Of a stretch of 64,000 nt of DNA, positions 8,829 through 17,430 are shown piece after piece. Location of the stretch: assembly GCF_003634705.1 (NCBI RefSeq), contig NZ_RBWU01000006.1:124001-188000 (forward strand), given 5' to 3'. This stretch comes from Actinomadura pelletieri DSM 43383. GTDB taxonomy: Bacteria > Actinomycetota > Actinomycetes > Streptosporangiales > Streptosporangiaceae. The notes below the pieces were generated by a model. The model saw nothing but the letters and a program-made list of their open reading frames with translations, did not search any database and had not been told where the DNA came from. Made by a program: the position numbers and the translations under genes. Position 1 is the stretch's first letter. The number at the start of each line of letters is the position of its first letter.

Positions 8829-9533
8829 TCAGGGGCAACGCCACCACAAATTGACCGCATAGTCCACCTCCAGGCCGGGGTGCTCGCGCAGGCACGCGTC
8901 CGCCACTTCAGGAGGAAACTCGATGCGTAGGACGGCGGCGAAATCCTCGCGGTTCCGAAAGGACCAGCGGATCGTCAACGGCTTCCGGGTGTAGCCGCGC
9001 CGCGTCCAGAACCGCTCGACTGCGTCCGGTTCGTATTTCGGCAGGCTGCGCCTGAACCAGCGGCCGAACGTGGACCGTGTCGCGTCGTTGTCGATGATGA
9101 GGATCGCGCCGCCGCGCCGGACGACCCGGTCGAGTTCCTTGAGGCCCGGCTCGCAGCCCGGTCCGAAGAAGTACGCCCATCTGGCGTGGACGACGTCGAC
9201 CGACGCGTCCGGGAGGGGCAGCGCCTGCGCGGTGCCGACGCGGACGGTGACGTTCGGCAGGTCCCGCGTCCGGCGCGCGGCCGCGGAGGCGAGGCCCGCG
9301 TGGGGCTCGACACCGATCACCCGGCGCGCGTCGGCGGCGAAGAACGGCAGGTGGAAGCCGGTGCCGCAACCGACGTCCAGGACGTCCGACCCCGTCCACG
9401 GGCGGATCGCGCGCATGGCGTCCGCGAGCACGCCGTCGGGGTCCACGGCGCGGTTCTCCAGCTCGTAGATGTGGGGCGTGTTCCAGATGTTGGGGCTCGG
9501 CACGGCGCCCCGGGCGATCTCGGCCACGGGCAC
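8829..9533 (-). CDS. Class I SAM-dependent methyltransferase
   Basis: 234 residues with the Methyltransf_11-type Rossmann fold: motif I VLDVGCGTGFHLPFF, acidic loop VIGVEPHAG, motif II/III LPLPDASVDVVHARWAYFF. The sequence PNIWNTPHIYELENRAVDPDG near the N-terminus precedes the fold. The C-terminal region around the tryptophan-rich WSFRNREDF and NLWWRCP is specific to a small actinobacterial subfamily of unknown substrate. It is the first gene of the leftward methyltransferase-hydrolase-radA-disA run and diverges from the isomerase-like gene; the 180-bp gap between them must hold both promoters. Confidence 0.85.
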   Translation of the reverse strand: MPVAEIARGAVPSPNIWNTPHIYELENRAVDPDGVLADAMRAIRPWTGSDVLDVGCGTGFHLPFFAADARRVIGVEPHAGLASAAARRTRDLPNVTVRVGTAQALPLPDASVDVVHARWAYFFGPGCEPGLKELDRVVRRGGAILIIDNDATRSTFGRWFRRSLPKYEPDAVERFWTRRGYTRKPLTIRWSFRNREDFAAVLRIEFPPEVADACLREHPGLEVDYAVNLWWRCP

Positions 9534-9712
9534 AGAGGGTAGCCGCCACGCCGGTTACCACGGGCCGGTGCACTCCGGTGCAAGAGATACCGGCATCACG
9601 CGGGGCAAGGGTTTCATCACCGCGGAGTCCGCATAGGCTTTGCTTGCGTACAGCACCTTTCGACCGTCGGCCCTACGAACACTGTCGAGCGACCATTCCT
9701 GGCGAGGAAGCC

Positions 9713-10597
9713 TTGACCGCGCAGCACAATGGCGTCCCTTCACCGGCCCTTCGCGTCCCGGACGCGCCGATCACGCTGTCCACCGCGTCGGTGTACCCGG
9801 AGAAGGTTCCGAGCGCGTTCGAGATCGCCGCGCTGCTCGGCTACGACGGCATCGAGGTCATGGTCTCCACGGACGCCTCCTCGCAGGACCTGAACGTCCT
9901 GCGCCGGCTGTCCGACTACCACCAGATGCCGATCACGTCGATCCACGCGCCGTGCCTGCTGCTCACCCAGCGGGTCTGGGGGCGTGAGCCCTGGGGCAAG
10001 TTGGTGCGTTCCAAGGAGGTCGCCGAGGAACTCGGCGCCGAGGTCATCGTCGTCCACCCGCCGTTCCGGTGGCAGCGCGAGTACGCGAAGGAGTTCGTCG
10101 ACGGCATCGCCCGCATGCAGGACGAGACGGACGTGCTGTTCGCGGTGGAGAACATGTTCCCGCTCAAGGCGCGCGGCGCCGAGGCGGGCATGTACCTGCC
10201 CGACTGGAACCCGGTCGACCAGGACTATCCGCATGTGACGCTCGACCTCTCCCACACCGCCGTCTCCGGTTCCGACGCCCTCGACATGGCGGAGTCCCTG
10301 GGGGACAGGCTGCGGCACATCCATCTCGCCGACGGCGTGGGCATCACGAACAAGGACGAACATCTCGTGCCCGGCCGTGGCAACCAGCCGTGCGCGGAGA
10401 TGCTGGAGAGCCTCGCCGAGGGCGGTTTCGGCGGACATATCGTCATGGAGATCAACACGCGCCGGGCGTCGAGCCGGGTGGAGCGGATGGAGGATCTCGC
10501 CGAGGCGCTGGCGTTCACCCGGCTGCACCTCGCCGCCGCCGACCGCACCTGGCAGGTCACCCCGGCGGGGGAGGTCACCCGCCGAGGCTCCCGGTGA
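9713..10597 (+). CDS. Sugar phosphate isomerase/epimerase-like TIM-barrel protein
   Basis: 294 residues of the xylose-isomerase-like TIM-barrel family (AP endonuclease 2 fold). Features include LSTASVYPEK at the first strand, YDGIEVMV, SIHAPCLLL, EVIVVHPPFRW, FAVENMF, VTLDLSHTA, RHIHLADG and IVMEINTR, which supply the His, Glu and Asp metal ligands of this fold. The reaction is unknown. The frame is open from 9578, but the TTG at 9713 is preferred because GAGGAAG lies 4-6 bases upstream and the alternative N-terminus is low in similarity. The stop overlaps the start of the TetR gene (GTGA), so the two are translationally coupled. From memory, a homologue precedes proC in mycobacteria (Rv0498). 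Confidence 0.82.
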   Translation: MTAQHNGVPSPALRVPDAPITLSTASVYPEKVPSAFEIAALLGYDGIEVMVSTDASSQDLNVLRRLSDYHQMPITSIHAPCLLLTQRVWGREPWGKLVRSKEVAEELGAEVIVVHPPFRWQREYAKEFVDGIARMQDETDVLFAVENMFPLKARGAEAGMYLPDWNPVDQDYPHVTLDLSHTAVSGSDALDMAESLGDRLRHIHLADGVGITNKDEHLVPGRGNQPCAEMLESLAEGGFGGHIVMEINTRRASSRVERMEDLAEALAFTRLHLAAADRTWQVTPAGEVTRRGSR

Positions 10598-11226
10598 CCG
10601 ACCCCTCGCGAACCGCGGGCGAACAGGGCAGGGCACGTTCCGGACGCGATCCCGAACGCAGGCCCGGTCGGCGACCCGGACCCACGGAGACGCGCGAGGA
10701 GATCCTCGCGGCGGCACGCGACCTCTTCGCCGAGAAGGGCTATGACGGGACGTCGCTGCGCGCCATCGCCCGCGCCGCAGGAGTCGACCCCACCCTCGTC
10801 CACCATTTCTTCGGCAACAAGGAAGGCGTGTTCGTCGAGGCGCTGCGCTTTCCGGTGGATCCGGCGGTCGTCCTGTCGCGCGTCGCGTCCGTCCCCAGGG
10901 ACGAGGTCGGTGAGCTGATGACCAGGACCTTGCTGGAGGTCTGGCGGGACGAGGAGCGCCGCGCGCCGCTGCTCGCGATGCTCCGCTCGGCGATGACGAA
11001 CGAGCGCGCGGCGGCCCTGCTGCGCGAGTTCGTCACGTCCGTGCTGTTCAGCCGGGCGGGCAAGACCATCGACGCGCCCGCGCTCCGGGTTCAGGCCGCC
11101 GCCGGTCAACTGATCGGGTTGATGATCCTGCGCCATGTCGTGCGCGTCGAGCCGCTGGCGTCCGCATCCGAGGACGAACTGGTCGAGCTGGTGGCGCCCG
11201 CCGTCCAGCGTTATCTCGCGCCCTGA
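10594..11226 (+). CDS. TetR/AcrR family transcriptional regulator
   Basis: 210 residues. The N-terminal DNA-binding domain is canonical: TREEILAAARDLFAEKGYDG, then TSLRAIARAAGVDPTLVHHF and FGNKEGVF. The C-terminal ligand-binding part (VGELMTRTLLEVWRDEE onward, ending ELVELVAPAVQRYL) belongs to the TetR_C_17-like group common in actinobacteria. Start GTG at 10594 overlaps the stop of the upstream isomerase-like gene by four bases. About 30 residues of basic, disordered sequence precede the HTH. The ligand and targets are unknown. Confidence 0.9.
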   Translation: MTDPSRTAGEQGRARSGRDPERRPGRRPGPTETREEILAAARDLFAEKGYDGTSLRAIARAAGVDPTLVHHFFGNKEGVFVEALRFPVDPAVVLSRVASVPRDEVGELMTRTLLEVWRDEERRAPLLAMLRSAMTNERAAALLREFVTSVLFSRAGKTIDAPALRVQAAAGQLIGLMILRHVVRVEPLASASEDELVELVAPAVQRYLAP

Positions 11227-11336
11227 CGACCCCTGCGCCGGTGGTTGGGTTTACCCCGGCCCCGTGGGTCGCCTGATTCGGACATCCCGCTCGGCTTAGG
11301 CGTTCCCGGCCTGATCGGGCTGGTAGCTTCGGCGGC

Positions 11337-12566
11337 ATGACCTCCGGAGATCTCCCCGGCGCCACCACGCCACAGCAGTCCGGCGAGCCACGCGAGGGCG
11401 GCGCTCCGGGCGGCGGTGCAGGCGGCGGTCCGGGCGGCGGTGCAGGCGGCGCTCCGGGCGGCGGTGCAGGCGGCGGTCCGGGCGGTGGGGCCGGGACGGA
11501 CGGCGCCGAGAACGCGGTGTTCTGGGGGGACGGCGGCGGCGACGGCACGCGGACGCGTAAGCGCCGCTGGCCCCGCCTCCTGATCGCGGTCGGGGTGTTC
11601 ATCGCCCTTGTCGTGGCGGGCGTCGGCGGGCTGGCGTGGCAGCGGCAGTCGGCCTACAACGGCAACATCGACCGCATCAAGGGCGTGATGCCCGCGGGGC
11701 CGCAGCGGCCGGGCCCGAACGTGGAGGGCACCGAGAACTGGCTGCTCGTCGGCTCGGACTCGCGCGAGGACGCCGCCACGACCGGCGAGGGCAACCAGGT
11801 CTGGAAGCCGGGGCAGCAGCGCACCGACACGATCATGCTGTTGCATCTGCCGGCGGACCGGAAGAAGGCGTACATCGTCTCGTTCCCGCGTGACTCGTGG
11901 GTCGAGATCCCCGGCTACGGCAACCAGAAGATCAACGCGGCGTTCTCGTTCGGCGGGCCGAAGCTGCTGATCGAGACGATCGAGAACCTCACCGGCATCC
12001 GCGTCGACCACTACGGGGCCATCGACTTCGAGGGGTTCAAGTCGATGACGGACGCGCTCGGCGGCGTCACCGTCAACATCAAGCAGAGCGTGTACGACCC
12101 GGCGCGCAAGAAGCAGTGGACGGCGGGCAAGCACAAACTCGACGGTGAGGAGGCGCTGCTGTTCGTCCGGCAGCGCTACAACCTGCCGAACGGCGACTTC
12201 GACCGGATCAAGCGGCAGCAGGCCTTCCTCGGGGCCCTCGCCCGGCAGGCCTCGGCCCGGGGGACGCTCACGAACCCGCTCAAGCTCGACCGGTTCCTGT
12301 CGGCGCTCACCAAGTCGATCAGCGTGGACGAGGAGGTCTCGGCGGGCGACCTGCGTTCGCTGGCGCTCAGCATGCGGGGCGTCCGGGCGTCGGACGTGGT
12401 GTTCTTGACCGCCCCGCACAAGGGCACGGGCACGCGCGCCAAACAGAGCGTCGTGTTCCTGAACCAGGAGAAGGCGAAGGCGCTGTTCGATGCGGTCAAG
12501 ACGGCCCGCATGGACGAGTACGTGCAGCAGTACGGCGGCGGGAACGGCCTCGACACCGTGTCCTGA
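11337..12566 (+). CDS. LytR-CpsA-Psr (LCP) family protein
   Basis: 409 residues. LCP proteins transfer undecaprenyl-linked glycopolymers such as teichoic acid or arabinogalactan to peptidoglycan. A cytoplasmic tail with a Gly/Pro/Ala repeat (residues 21-53) is followed by a single membrane segment (81-100). The extracellular LCP domain shows VGSDSRED, RTDTIMLLHL, SFPRDSWVEIPGYG, KINAAFSFGG, and FVRQRYNLPNGDFDRIKRQQ, which contain the conserved Asp and Arg residues that bind the pyrophosphate-lipid. Stand-alone gene; no glycopolymer genes are next to it. Confidence 0.93.
   Translation: MTSGDLPGATTPQQSGEPREGGAPGGGAGGGPGGGAGGAPGGGAGGGPGGGAGTDGAENAVFWGDGGGDGTRTRKRRWPRLLIAVGVFIALVVAGVGGLAWQRQSAYNGNIDRIKGVMPAGPQRPGPNVEGTENWLLVGSDSREDAATTGEGNQVWKPGQQRTDTIMLLHLPADRKKAYIVSFPRDSWVEIPGYGNQKINAAFSFGGPKLLIETIENLTGIRVDHYGAIDFEGFKSMTDALGGVTVNIKQSVYDPARKKQWTAGKHKLDGEEALLFVRQRYNLPNGDFDRIKRQQAFLGALARQASARGTLTNPLKLDRFLSALTKSISVDEEVSAGDLRSLALSMRGVRASDVVFLTAPHKGTGTRAKQSVVFLNQEKAKALFDAVKTARMDEYVQQYGGGNGLDTVS
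11399..11486. repeat. 12-bp tandem repeat inside the LCP gene
   Basis: About seven tandem 12-bp units (types GGCGGTGCAGGC, GGCGGTCCGGGC and GGCGCTCCGGGC) alternate, giving a 24-bp higher-order period. They encode the G-G-A/G-A/P-G type repeat in the cytoplasmic tail. The 12-bp period keeps the frame, so length variation would be tolerated. Confidence 0.9.
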
Positions 12567-12642
12567 GCGGGAGCCTGAGCGTCGGGCTTCTCAACGGCGA
12601 AGATAACCTGGTCGTGAGGTCCGTTAACGAGGAGTTCGCACA

Positions 12643-13563
12643 GTGCTTCGTCAGGCGTTGCTCGCCGCGTCGCGCAGTGGCGGCGCGCGCAGGGTCGTGG
12701 AGACCGCGCCGTTCACGGACGACGTCGTCCGCCGGTTCATCGCCGGTGAGACGATCGAGGACGCGGAGCGCGTCACCACCGACCTGACCGGCGAGGGCCT
12801 GCTCGTCACCCTGGACGTGCTGGGTGAGGACACCCACGACAAGGGTCAGGCGGAGACGAGCGTCCAGCGGTACGTCGAGCTTCTGGAACGGCTCGAGTCC
12901 ACCGGTCTCGGTACACGCGCCGAGGTGTCGCTGAAGCTGTCGGCGGTCGGGCAGACCTTCGACGAAGACCTCGCCTTGGACAACACGCGTCTGATCTGCC
13001 TGGCGGCCCGTTCCGCCGGTACGACGGTCACGCTCGACATGGAGGGGCACACCACCGTCGATTCGACGTTGCGGATCGTCCACGAACTGCGGCGCGACTT
13101 TCCCGACGTGGGCGCCGTCGTCCAGGCGTATCTGCGGCGAGCCGAGGAGCACTGCGCGGAACTGGCGTACGAGGGGTCGCGGGTCAGGCTGTGCAAAGGC
13201 GCCTACGCCGCGCCCGCGTCCGTCGCGTTCACCGACAAGGACGAGATCGACAGGTCGTTCGTGCGGTGCATGAAGGTGCTCATGGCAGGTAAGGGCTATC
13301 CGATGCTCGCGACGCACGATCCGCGGCTCATCGACATCGCCGGCGCGCTGACCGTGCTGAACGAACGCGACCCCGACACGTTCGAGTACCAGATGCTGTA
13401 CGGGATCCGTCCGCAGGAGCAGCGCAGGCTCGCCGCGCAGGGCGCGCAGGTCCGTGTCTACGTCGCGTTCGGGCACGACTGGTACCGGTACGTCATGCGG
13501 CGTCTCGCCGAGCGGCCCGCCAATCTCCGCTTCTTCATGCGCGCCCTGGTCGGACGCTCCTGA
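12643..13563 (+). CDS. putB: Proline dehydrogenase
   Basis: FAD-dependent oxidation of proline to pyrroline-5-carboxylate, feeding electrons to the quinone pool. 306 residues, the monofunctional (PutB/PRODH) size. TIM-barrel motifs of the family: VSLKLSAVGQTFDEDLA, VTLDMEGHTT, VGAVVQAYLRRAEEHC, RLCKGAYAAP, LATHDPRLI, FEYQMLYGIRPQEQR and the C-terminal YVAFGHDWYRYVMRRLAERP that holds the Arg pair binding proline. GTG start at 12643 has GAGGAG upstream. Directly upstream of proC, so degradation and synthesis enzymes of proline lie side by side, separated by a hairpin. Confidence 0.94.
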   Translation: MLRQALLAASRSGGARRVVETAPFTDDVVRRFIAGETIEDAERVTTDLTGEGLLVTLDVLGEDTHDKGQAETSVQRYVELLERLESTGLGTRAEVSLKLSAVGQTFDEDLALDNTRLICLAARSAGTTVTLDMEGHTTVDSTLRIVHELRRDFPDVGAVVQAYLRRAEEHCAELAYEGSRVRLCKGAYAAPASVAFTDKDEIDRSFVRCMKVLMAGKGYPMLATHDPRLIDIAGALTVLNERDPDTFEYQMLYGIRPQEQRRLAAQGAQVRVYVAFGHDWYRYVMRRLAERPANLRFFMRALVGRS

Positions 13564-13564
13564 A

Positions 13565-13585
13565 CCGCGCCGGGAAAGGGCGCGG
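13565..13585 (+). terminator. Hairpin between proline dehydrogenase and proC
   Basis: CCGCGCC (13565-13571) pairs with GGCGCGG (13579-13585) around a 7-base loop, starting two bases after the proline dehydrogenase stop. There is no T-tract, so it could be a weak terminator or an mRNA-end stabiliser. Confidence 0.5.
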
Positions 13586-13624
13586 CGATAGGCTGGACCG
13601 ATCGATGTTCTCCCACGTCAAGGT

Positions 13625-14425
13625 ATGCCGATGATCGCGATTCTGGGTGCCGGGAAGATGGGCGAGGCGCTGCTGTCCGGGGTGCTCCGGGCCGGGCGCC
13701 GCCCGTCCGAGCTGATGGCGACCGTCCGCCGCGAGGAGCGGGCCGCGCTGCTGCGGGAACGGTACGGCGTCGAGATCGTGTCGAACGCGGAGGCCGCCGC
13801 GACGGCCGAGACGCTGGTCCTCGCCGTGAAACCCCAGGACATGGGCGTCCTGCTGGACGAAATCGGCGCGCGGGTCCCGCCCGGACGGCTGGTGATCTCG
13901 ATGGCGGCGGGCATCACGACCGGGTTCGTCGAGGCGCGGCTGCCGGAGGGCGTGCCGGTGGTGCGGGTCATGTCGAACACGCCGGTCCATGTGGACGAGG
14001 CGATGAGCGTGATCTCGGCCGGGTCGCACGCCGGGGAGGAGCATCTGAAGCTGGCGGAGGAGCTGCTGTCGCCGGTCGGGAAGGTGCTGCGCATCCCCGA
14101 GTCGTTGCAGGACGGCGCGACGGCCCTGTCCGGCAGCGGCCCCGCGTACTTCTACTACCTCGTCGAGGCGATGGTGGACGCGGGCATCCTGCTCGGCATG
14201 CCGCGCGCCGCCGCGCTGGAGATGGTCGTCCAGTCGGCGGTGGGCGCCGCGGTGATGCTCCGCGACTCCGGGGAGCATCCGGTGCTGCTGCGCGAGGCGG
14301 TCACGTCCCCGGGCGGGACGACGATCTCCGCGATCCGCGAGCTGGAACGGCATGGCGTCCGCGCCGCCGTCCTGGAGGCCATCGAGGCGGCCCGGAACCG
14401 GGGCCGCGAGCTGGCCGAGGGGTGA
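13625..14425 (+). CDS. proC: Pyrroline-5-carboxylate reductase
   Basis: Last step of proline synthesis: NAD(P)H-dependent reduction of pyrroline-5-carboxylate. 266 residues. The Rossmann motif AILGAGKMGEALLSG is at the N-terminus, VLAVKPQDM follows, and the C-terminal dimer/active-site region shows GSGPAYFYYLVEAMVDAG and the signature SPGGTTISAIRELE. Two in-frame ATGs (13625 and 13631) are possible; the second has better spacing from AAGG. It begins the actinobacterial gene order proC ... bdtA-like HTH, bS22, epimerase, plsC. Confidence 0.96.
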   Translation: MPMIAILGAGKMGEALLSGVLRAGRRPSELMATVRREERAALLRERYGVEIVSNAEAAATAETLVLAVKPQDMGVLLDEIGARVPPGRLVISMAAGITTGFVEARLPEGVPVVRVMSNTPVHVDEAMSVISAGSHAGEEHLKLAEELLSPVGKVLRIPESLQDGATALSGSGPAYFYYLVEAMVDAGILLGMPRAAALEMVVQSAVGAAVMLRDSGEHPVLLREAVTSPGGTTISAIRELERHGVRAAVLEAIEAARNRGRELAEG

Positions 14426-14506
14426 ACCCGGCCGCCCCGGCCGCCCCCGAGCGAAAGTTCATCTTTCAACATTGAGCCGATCCGGGGTTCCGCCCGTGTA
14501 GGAGGT

Positions 14507-14941
14507 ATGGGACTCATACTCCGCCTGCTCGTCGCCGCAGGACTGGCGGCCGACGCGATCGTGCACTGGAGATTCGCCCCGGAGATGGCCTTCGTCCAGG
14601 GCGGTTCCATCGACGGTGACCTGCTCTTCCGTGTCCAGGCGGCGATCGCCGGGGTCGTCGCGGTGGTGATCCTCGCCTACGCGACCCGCTGGTCGTACCT
14701 GCTGGCCTTCCTTGTGGCGGGCAGCGCGGTCGGCGCGCTGGTGTTCTACTACTACGTCGACGTCGGCGCGATCGGACCGCTGCCCTCCATGCACGAGCCC
14801 GTCTGGTACACCGAGAAGACGATCAGCCTGGTAGGCGAGGGCGTCGCGACGGTCGCCGCGCTGATCGGGTTCCTCACCGCGGCACGTGGGAGGCGCCGGG
14901 ACGACGAGGCCCCGAGCCGCGAGCACGCGGGTCACGCCTGA
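14507..14941 (+). CDS. Small integral membrane protein
   Basis: 144 residues with four predicted membrane segments: MGLILRLLVAAGLAADAIVHW, an AAIAGVVAVVILAY segment, LLAFLVAGSAVGALVFYYYV, and GEGVATVAALIGFLTA, followed by a charged cytoplasmic tail rich in Arg, Asp and Glu. AGGAGGT lies just before the ATG at 14507, a strong ribosome binding site. The topology resembles DoxX-like or DUF-type quinone-associated four-helix proteins, but no specific family is recognised. Function unknown. Confidence 0.72.
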   Translation: MGLILRLLVAAGLAADAIVHWRFAPEMAFVQGGSIDGDLLFRVQAAIAGVVAVVILAYATRWSYLLAFLVAGSAVGALVFYYYVDVGAIGPLPSMHEPVWYTEKTISLVGEGVATVAALIGFLTAARGRRRDDEAPSREHAGHA

Positions 14942-15020
14942 CCCGGCGGTTCGGTTCCCGGACAAGCGTTCGCGGTGCGCGCGAAGTAGGGCCGTCAGCC
15001 GGCCGCGATACCGTGAGTCC

Positions 15021-16241
15021 ATGTGCAGTGCCGCGTCCGCCGGGCCGTCGAGGCCCGAGAACTGCGGGTTGGAGATCTTCTGGGACGAGCGGCTCGTCTC
15101 CTACGACTTCGGCTCCGGCCATCCGCTGAACCCCGTCCGCGTCGAGTTGACGATGGCGCTGGCCCGGGAACTCGGCGTACTGGACCGGCCCAACGTGCGG
15201 GTGTCGGGGTTCGAGCCCGCCGACGACAAGCTGCTCCGGCTCGTCCACGAGGAGCCCTACATCGCGGCCGTCAAGCGGGCGGGCGCGACCGGCGCGGCCG
15301 ATCCCCGGCACGGGCTCGGCACCCCCGACAACCCCGTGTTCCCGGGCATGCACGAGGCGTCCGCGCTGGTCGCGGGCGCGTCCGTGGCCGCCGCGGAGGC
15401 GGTGTGGTCGGGACGCGCCGAGCACGCCGCCAACATCGCCGGTGGCCTGCACCACGCGCTCGGCGGGGCCGCCAGCGGCTTCTGCGTCTACAACGACCCG
15501 GCCATCGCCATCGCGTGGCTGTTGCGCAACGGCGCCGAGCGCGTCGCCTACGTCGACATCGACGTCCATCACGGCGACGGCGTCCAGGCCGCCTTCTACG
15601 ACGACCCGCGCGTCCTGACGATCAGCCTGCACGAGACGCCGCGGACGCTGTTCCCCGGCACCGGGTTCCCGGACGAGACGGGCGCCGCGGGCACGTCCGC
15701 CAACATCTCGCTGCCGCCGGGCGCCGGCGACGGGCCATGGCTGCGCGCGTTCGACGCGATCGTCCCGCCGCTGCTGCGCCGGTTCCGCCCGGACGTCCTC
15801 GTCACACAGCAGGGCGCGGACGGCCACACGCTCGACCCCCTCGCGCATCTGACCCTCAGCGTGGACGGGCAGCGGACGGCGTACGGGCTGTTGCACGGGC
15901 TCGCGCACGAGACCGCGGGCGGCCGCTGGGTCCTCACCGGGGGCGGCGGCTACGAGCTGGTGCAGGTCGTGCCGCGTGCCTGGACCCATCTGCTGGCGGA
16001 GGCGGCGGGCGCCCCGATCGCGCCGGAGACGCCGACGCCCGGAGGGTGGCGCGACTTCGTCCTCCAGCGGACCGGGCAGGTCGCTCCCCGCAGGATGACC
16101 GACGGGACGGACACGGCGAAAGTGGAGGTCAACAGGTGGGGCGACGGCTACGACCCGGCGAGTCCGATCGACCAGGCGATCCTGGCGACGCGGCGGGCGG
16201 TGTTCCCCGAGCATGGAATCGACCCGATGACGGACGAGTGA
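15021..16241 (+). CDS. acuC: Acetoin utilisation protein AcuC, class I histone-deacetylase fold
   Basis: 406 residues of the arginase/deacetylase superfamily; family members deacetylate lysines (in Bacillus, acetyl-CoA synthetase). Motifs: GLHHALGGAASGFCVYNDPAIAI carries the active-site His pair; VAYVDIDVHHGDGVQAAF carries the Asp and His zinc ligands; SLHETPRTLFPGTG, and VTQQGADGHTLDPLAHL with the last Asp ligand; GGGGYELVQVVPRAW has the glycine-rich loop before the catalytic region. The ATG at 15021 matches the family N-terminus (LEIFWDERLVSYDFGSGHP). The phosphatase-like gene follows after 7 bases, so they form an operon. Confidence 0.93.
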   Translation: MCSAASAGPSRPENCGLEIFWDERLVSYDFGSGHPLNPVRVELTMALARELGVLDRPNVRVSGFEPADDKLLRLVHEEPYIAAVKRAGATGAADPRHGLGTPDNPVFPGMHEASALVAGASVAAAEAVWSGRAEHAANIAGGLHHALGGAASGFCVYNDPAIAIAWLLRNGAERVAYVDIDVHHGDGVQAAFYDDPRVLTISLHETPRTLFPGTGFPDETGAAGTSANISLPPGAGDGPWLRAFDAIVPPLLRRFRPDVLVTQQGADGHTLDPLAHLTLSVDGQRTAYGLLHGLAHETAGGRWVLTGGGGYELVQVVPRAWTHLLAEAAGAPIAPETPTPGGWRDFVLQRTGQVAPRRMTDGTDTAKVEVNRWGDGYDPASPIDQAILATRRAVFPEHGIDPMTDE

Positions 16242-16248
16242 CGGCCCG

Positions 16249-17100
16249 ATGACTTCGATCCCCCCGGTCCCGTCCCGAGACGAGCTGCGCGCCCATATCG
16301 TCCGAAACATGATCGCGGGCGAGGTGGCGACACCCCGCGAGAACAACCTGCGGCACTACCGGCGAATGGTCGCCGGGCACCCGTACTACCAGTTCGGCCT
16401 CGAACTGAAGCCGTCGTGGACGGAGGAGACCGTCCTGGAGATGATGGTCGAACGCTGCGGCGTCGACCCCGACCCCCGCCACGAGACCGGGGTCGACACG
16501 ATCGACCCGGAGATCACGCTCGACACGCTGGAGGCGATGGGCGACCGCATCGGTCTCGCCGCCCGCCGCCGCGAGAACGTGGTGCTGGCGACCGGCCACC
16601 CGGCGACGTTGGCGCCGCTGTACCAGACGGTCGCGCTGGCACTGGAGCGGGCCGGGTGCCGTCTGCTGACTCCCGCGGCGGGCTGGACGTACGAGATCGA
16701 GACCTTTGACGGCGGCTCTGACCTGCGCCGTATCGTCTATGCCCAGCCGGGCGTGGCGATGCTGGAAGACGATCACCGGACGCATCACACGCATGATCCG
16801 CAGCCGATGGAGGCCATGCTGCGCGAGCTGGCCGATAGCGTTTCCATGGACTCCACGAAAGCTAAACCTGATTTTTGGCCGGATCTGGCCATTGCCGACC
16901 ATGGCTGGGCCGGAGCCGCCGGACAGGCGGGCATCGACACCGTCGGATTCGCGGACTGTAACGATCCGGCGCTGTTCGCCGGCGCCGCCGAAGGCAAGAT
17001 CGACGTGGTCGTTCCGCTCGACGACGGCGTGTCTCCGCAGCTCTACGCGCCGCTGACCGCCTACATCCTGGGGCGCGCGGGCCTGCGGCACCCCGGCTGA
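16249..17100 (+). CDS. Phosphatase-like protein of the actinobacterial proC region
   Basis: 283 residues. It belongs to a family commonly labelled 'phosphatase' in actinomycetes, with conserved TPRENNLRHYRRM near the N-terminus, GVDTIDPEITLDTLE, VVLATGHPATLAPLYQTVA, the His-rich HTHDPQPMEAML, LAIADHGWAGAAGQAG, and GFADCNDPALFAGAAEG. The function is not experimentally clear to me; the conserved His/Asp clusters suggest a metal-dependent hydrolase. It follows acuC by 7 bases. Oddity: about 16700-16920 has markedly lower GC at third positions (codons such as GCT AAA CCT GAT TTT) than the flanks, with the frame intact. Confidence 0.7.
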   Translation: MTSIPPVPSRDELRAHIVRNMIAGEVATPRENNLRHYRRMVAGHPYYQFGLELKPSWTEETVLEMMVERCGVDPDPRHETGVDTIDPEITLDTLEAMGDRIGLAARRRENVVLATGHPATLAPLYQTVALALERAGCRLLTPAAGWTYEIETFDGGSDLRRIVYAQPGVAMLEDDHRTHHTHDPQPMEAMLRELADSVSMDSTKAKPDFWPDLAIADHGWAGAAGQAGIDTVGFADCNDPALFAGAAEGKIDVVVPLDDGVSPQLYAPLTAYILGRAGLRHPG

Positions 17101-17430
17101 CCTCCCGGCCGGGGCGCCCCGTCTGTCACTGCCTGTGACAGGGCTGCCGTATCGGGACGCATGAGCTTGCGCAACACCATCGGGAACGTTGGAACCGCAG
17201 GTCAGGCCGGGGTTCCGGTTGACAACCGTTCGTCTGCCACTCCTTGTGCCGTCTTGTCCACGCTGTGTGTGGAATCAGCACTGTGTCCTCCAGGTCAGGT
17301 CGGGATACGGAAATGTGCGGAACTCCCCTCTTGCGACTGCCGGTGCGCGATTTACGCTGGAGGATGTACACGTGCGTGATCAAAGTCACCCGAAGGGCCG
17401 GTGCGCGGCACGTGTGGAAGAGGGCGTCCG
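17101..17430. other. 330-bp gap before the bdtA-like gene
   Basis: No supported gene. GC content is lower than in the flanking genes. It ends with GTGATCAAAGTCAC (see the BldD-type site) close to the gene start. Short open frames here lack ribosome binding sites and family similarity. The length and composition suit a complex, developmentally controlled promoter. Confidence 0.5.
17375..17390. promoter_or_regulatory. Candidate BldD-type box upstream of the bdtA-like gene
   Basis: CGTGATCAAAGTCACC contains GTGA-N6-TCAC with matching arms and fits the BldD consensus (AGTGA-n-TCACC). It lies 41-56 bases before the start codon. In Streptomyces the homologous gene was named bdtA, BldD target A, which supports the idea by established knowledge; there is no proof here. 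Confidence 0.45.
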
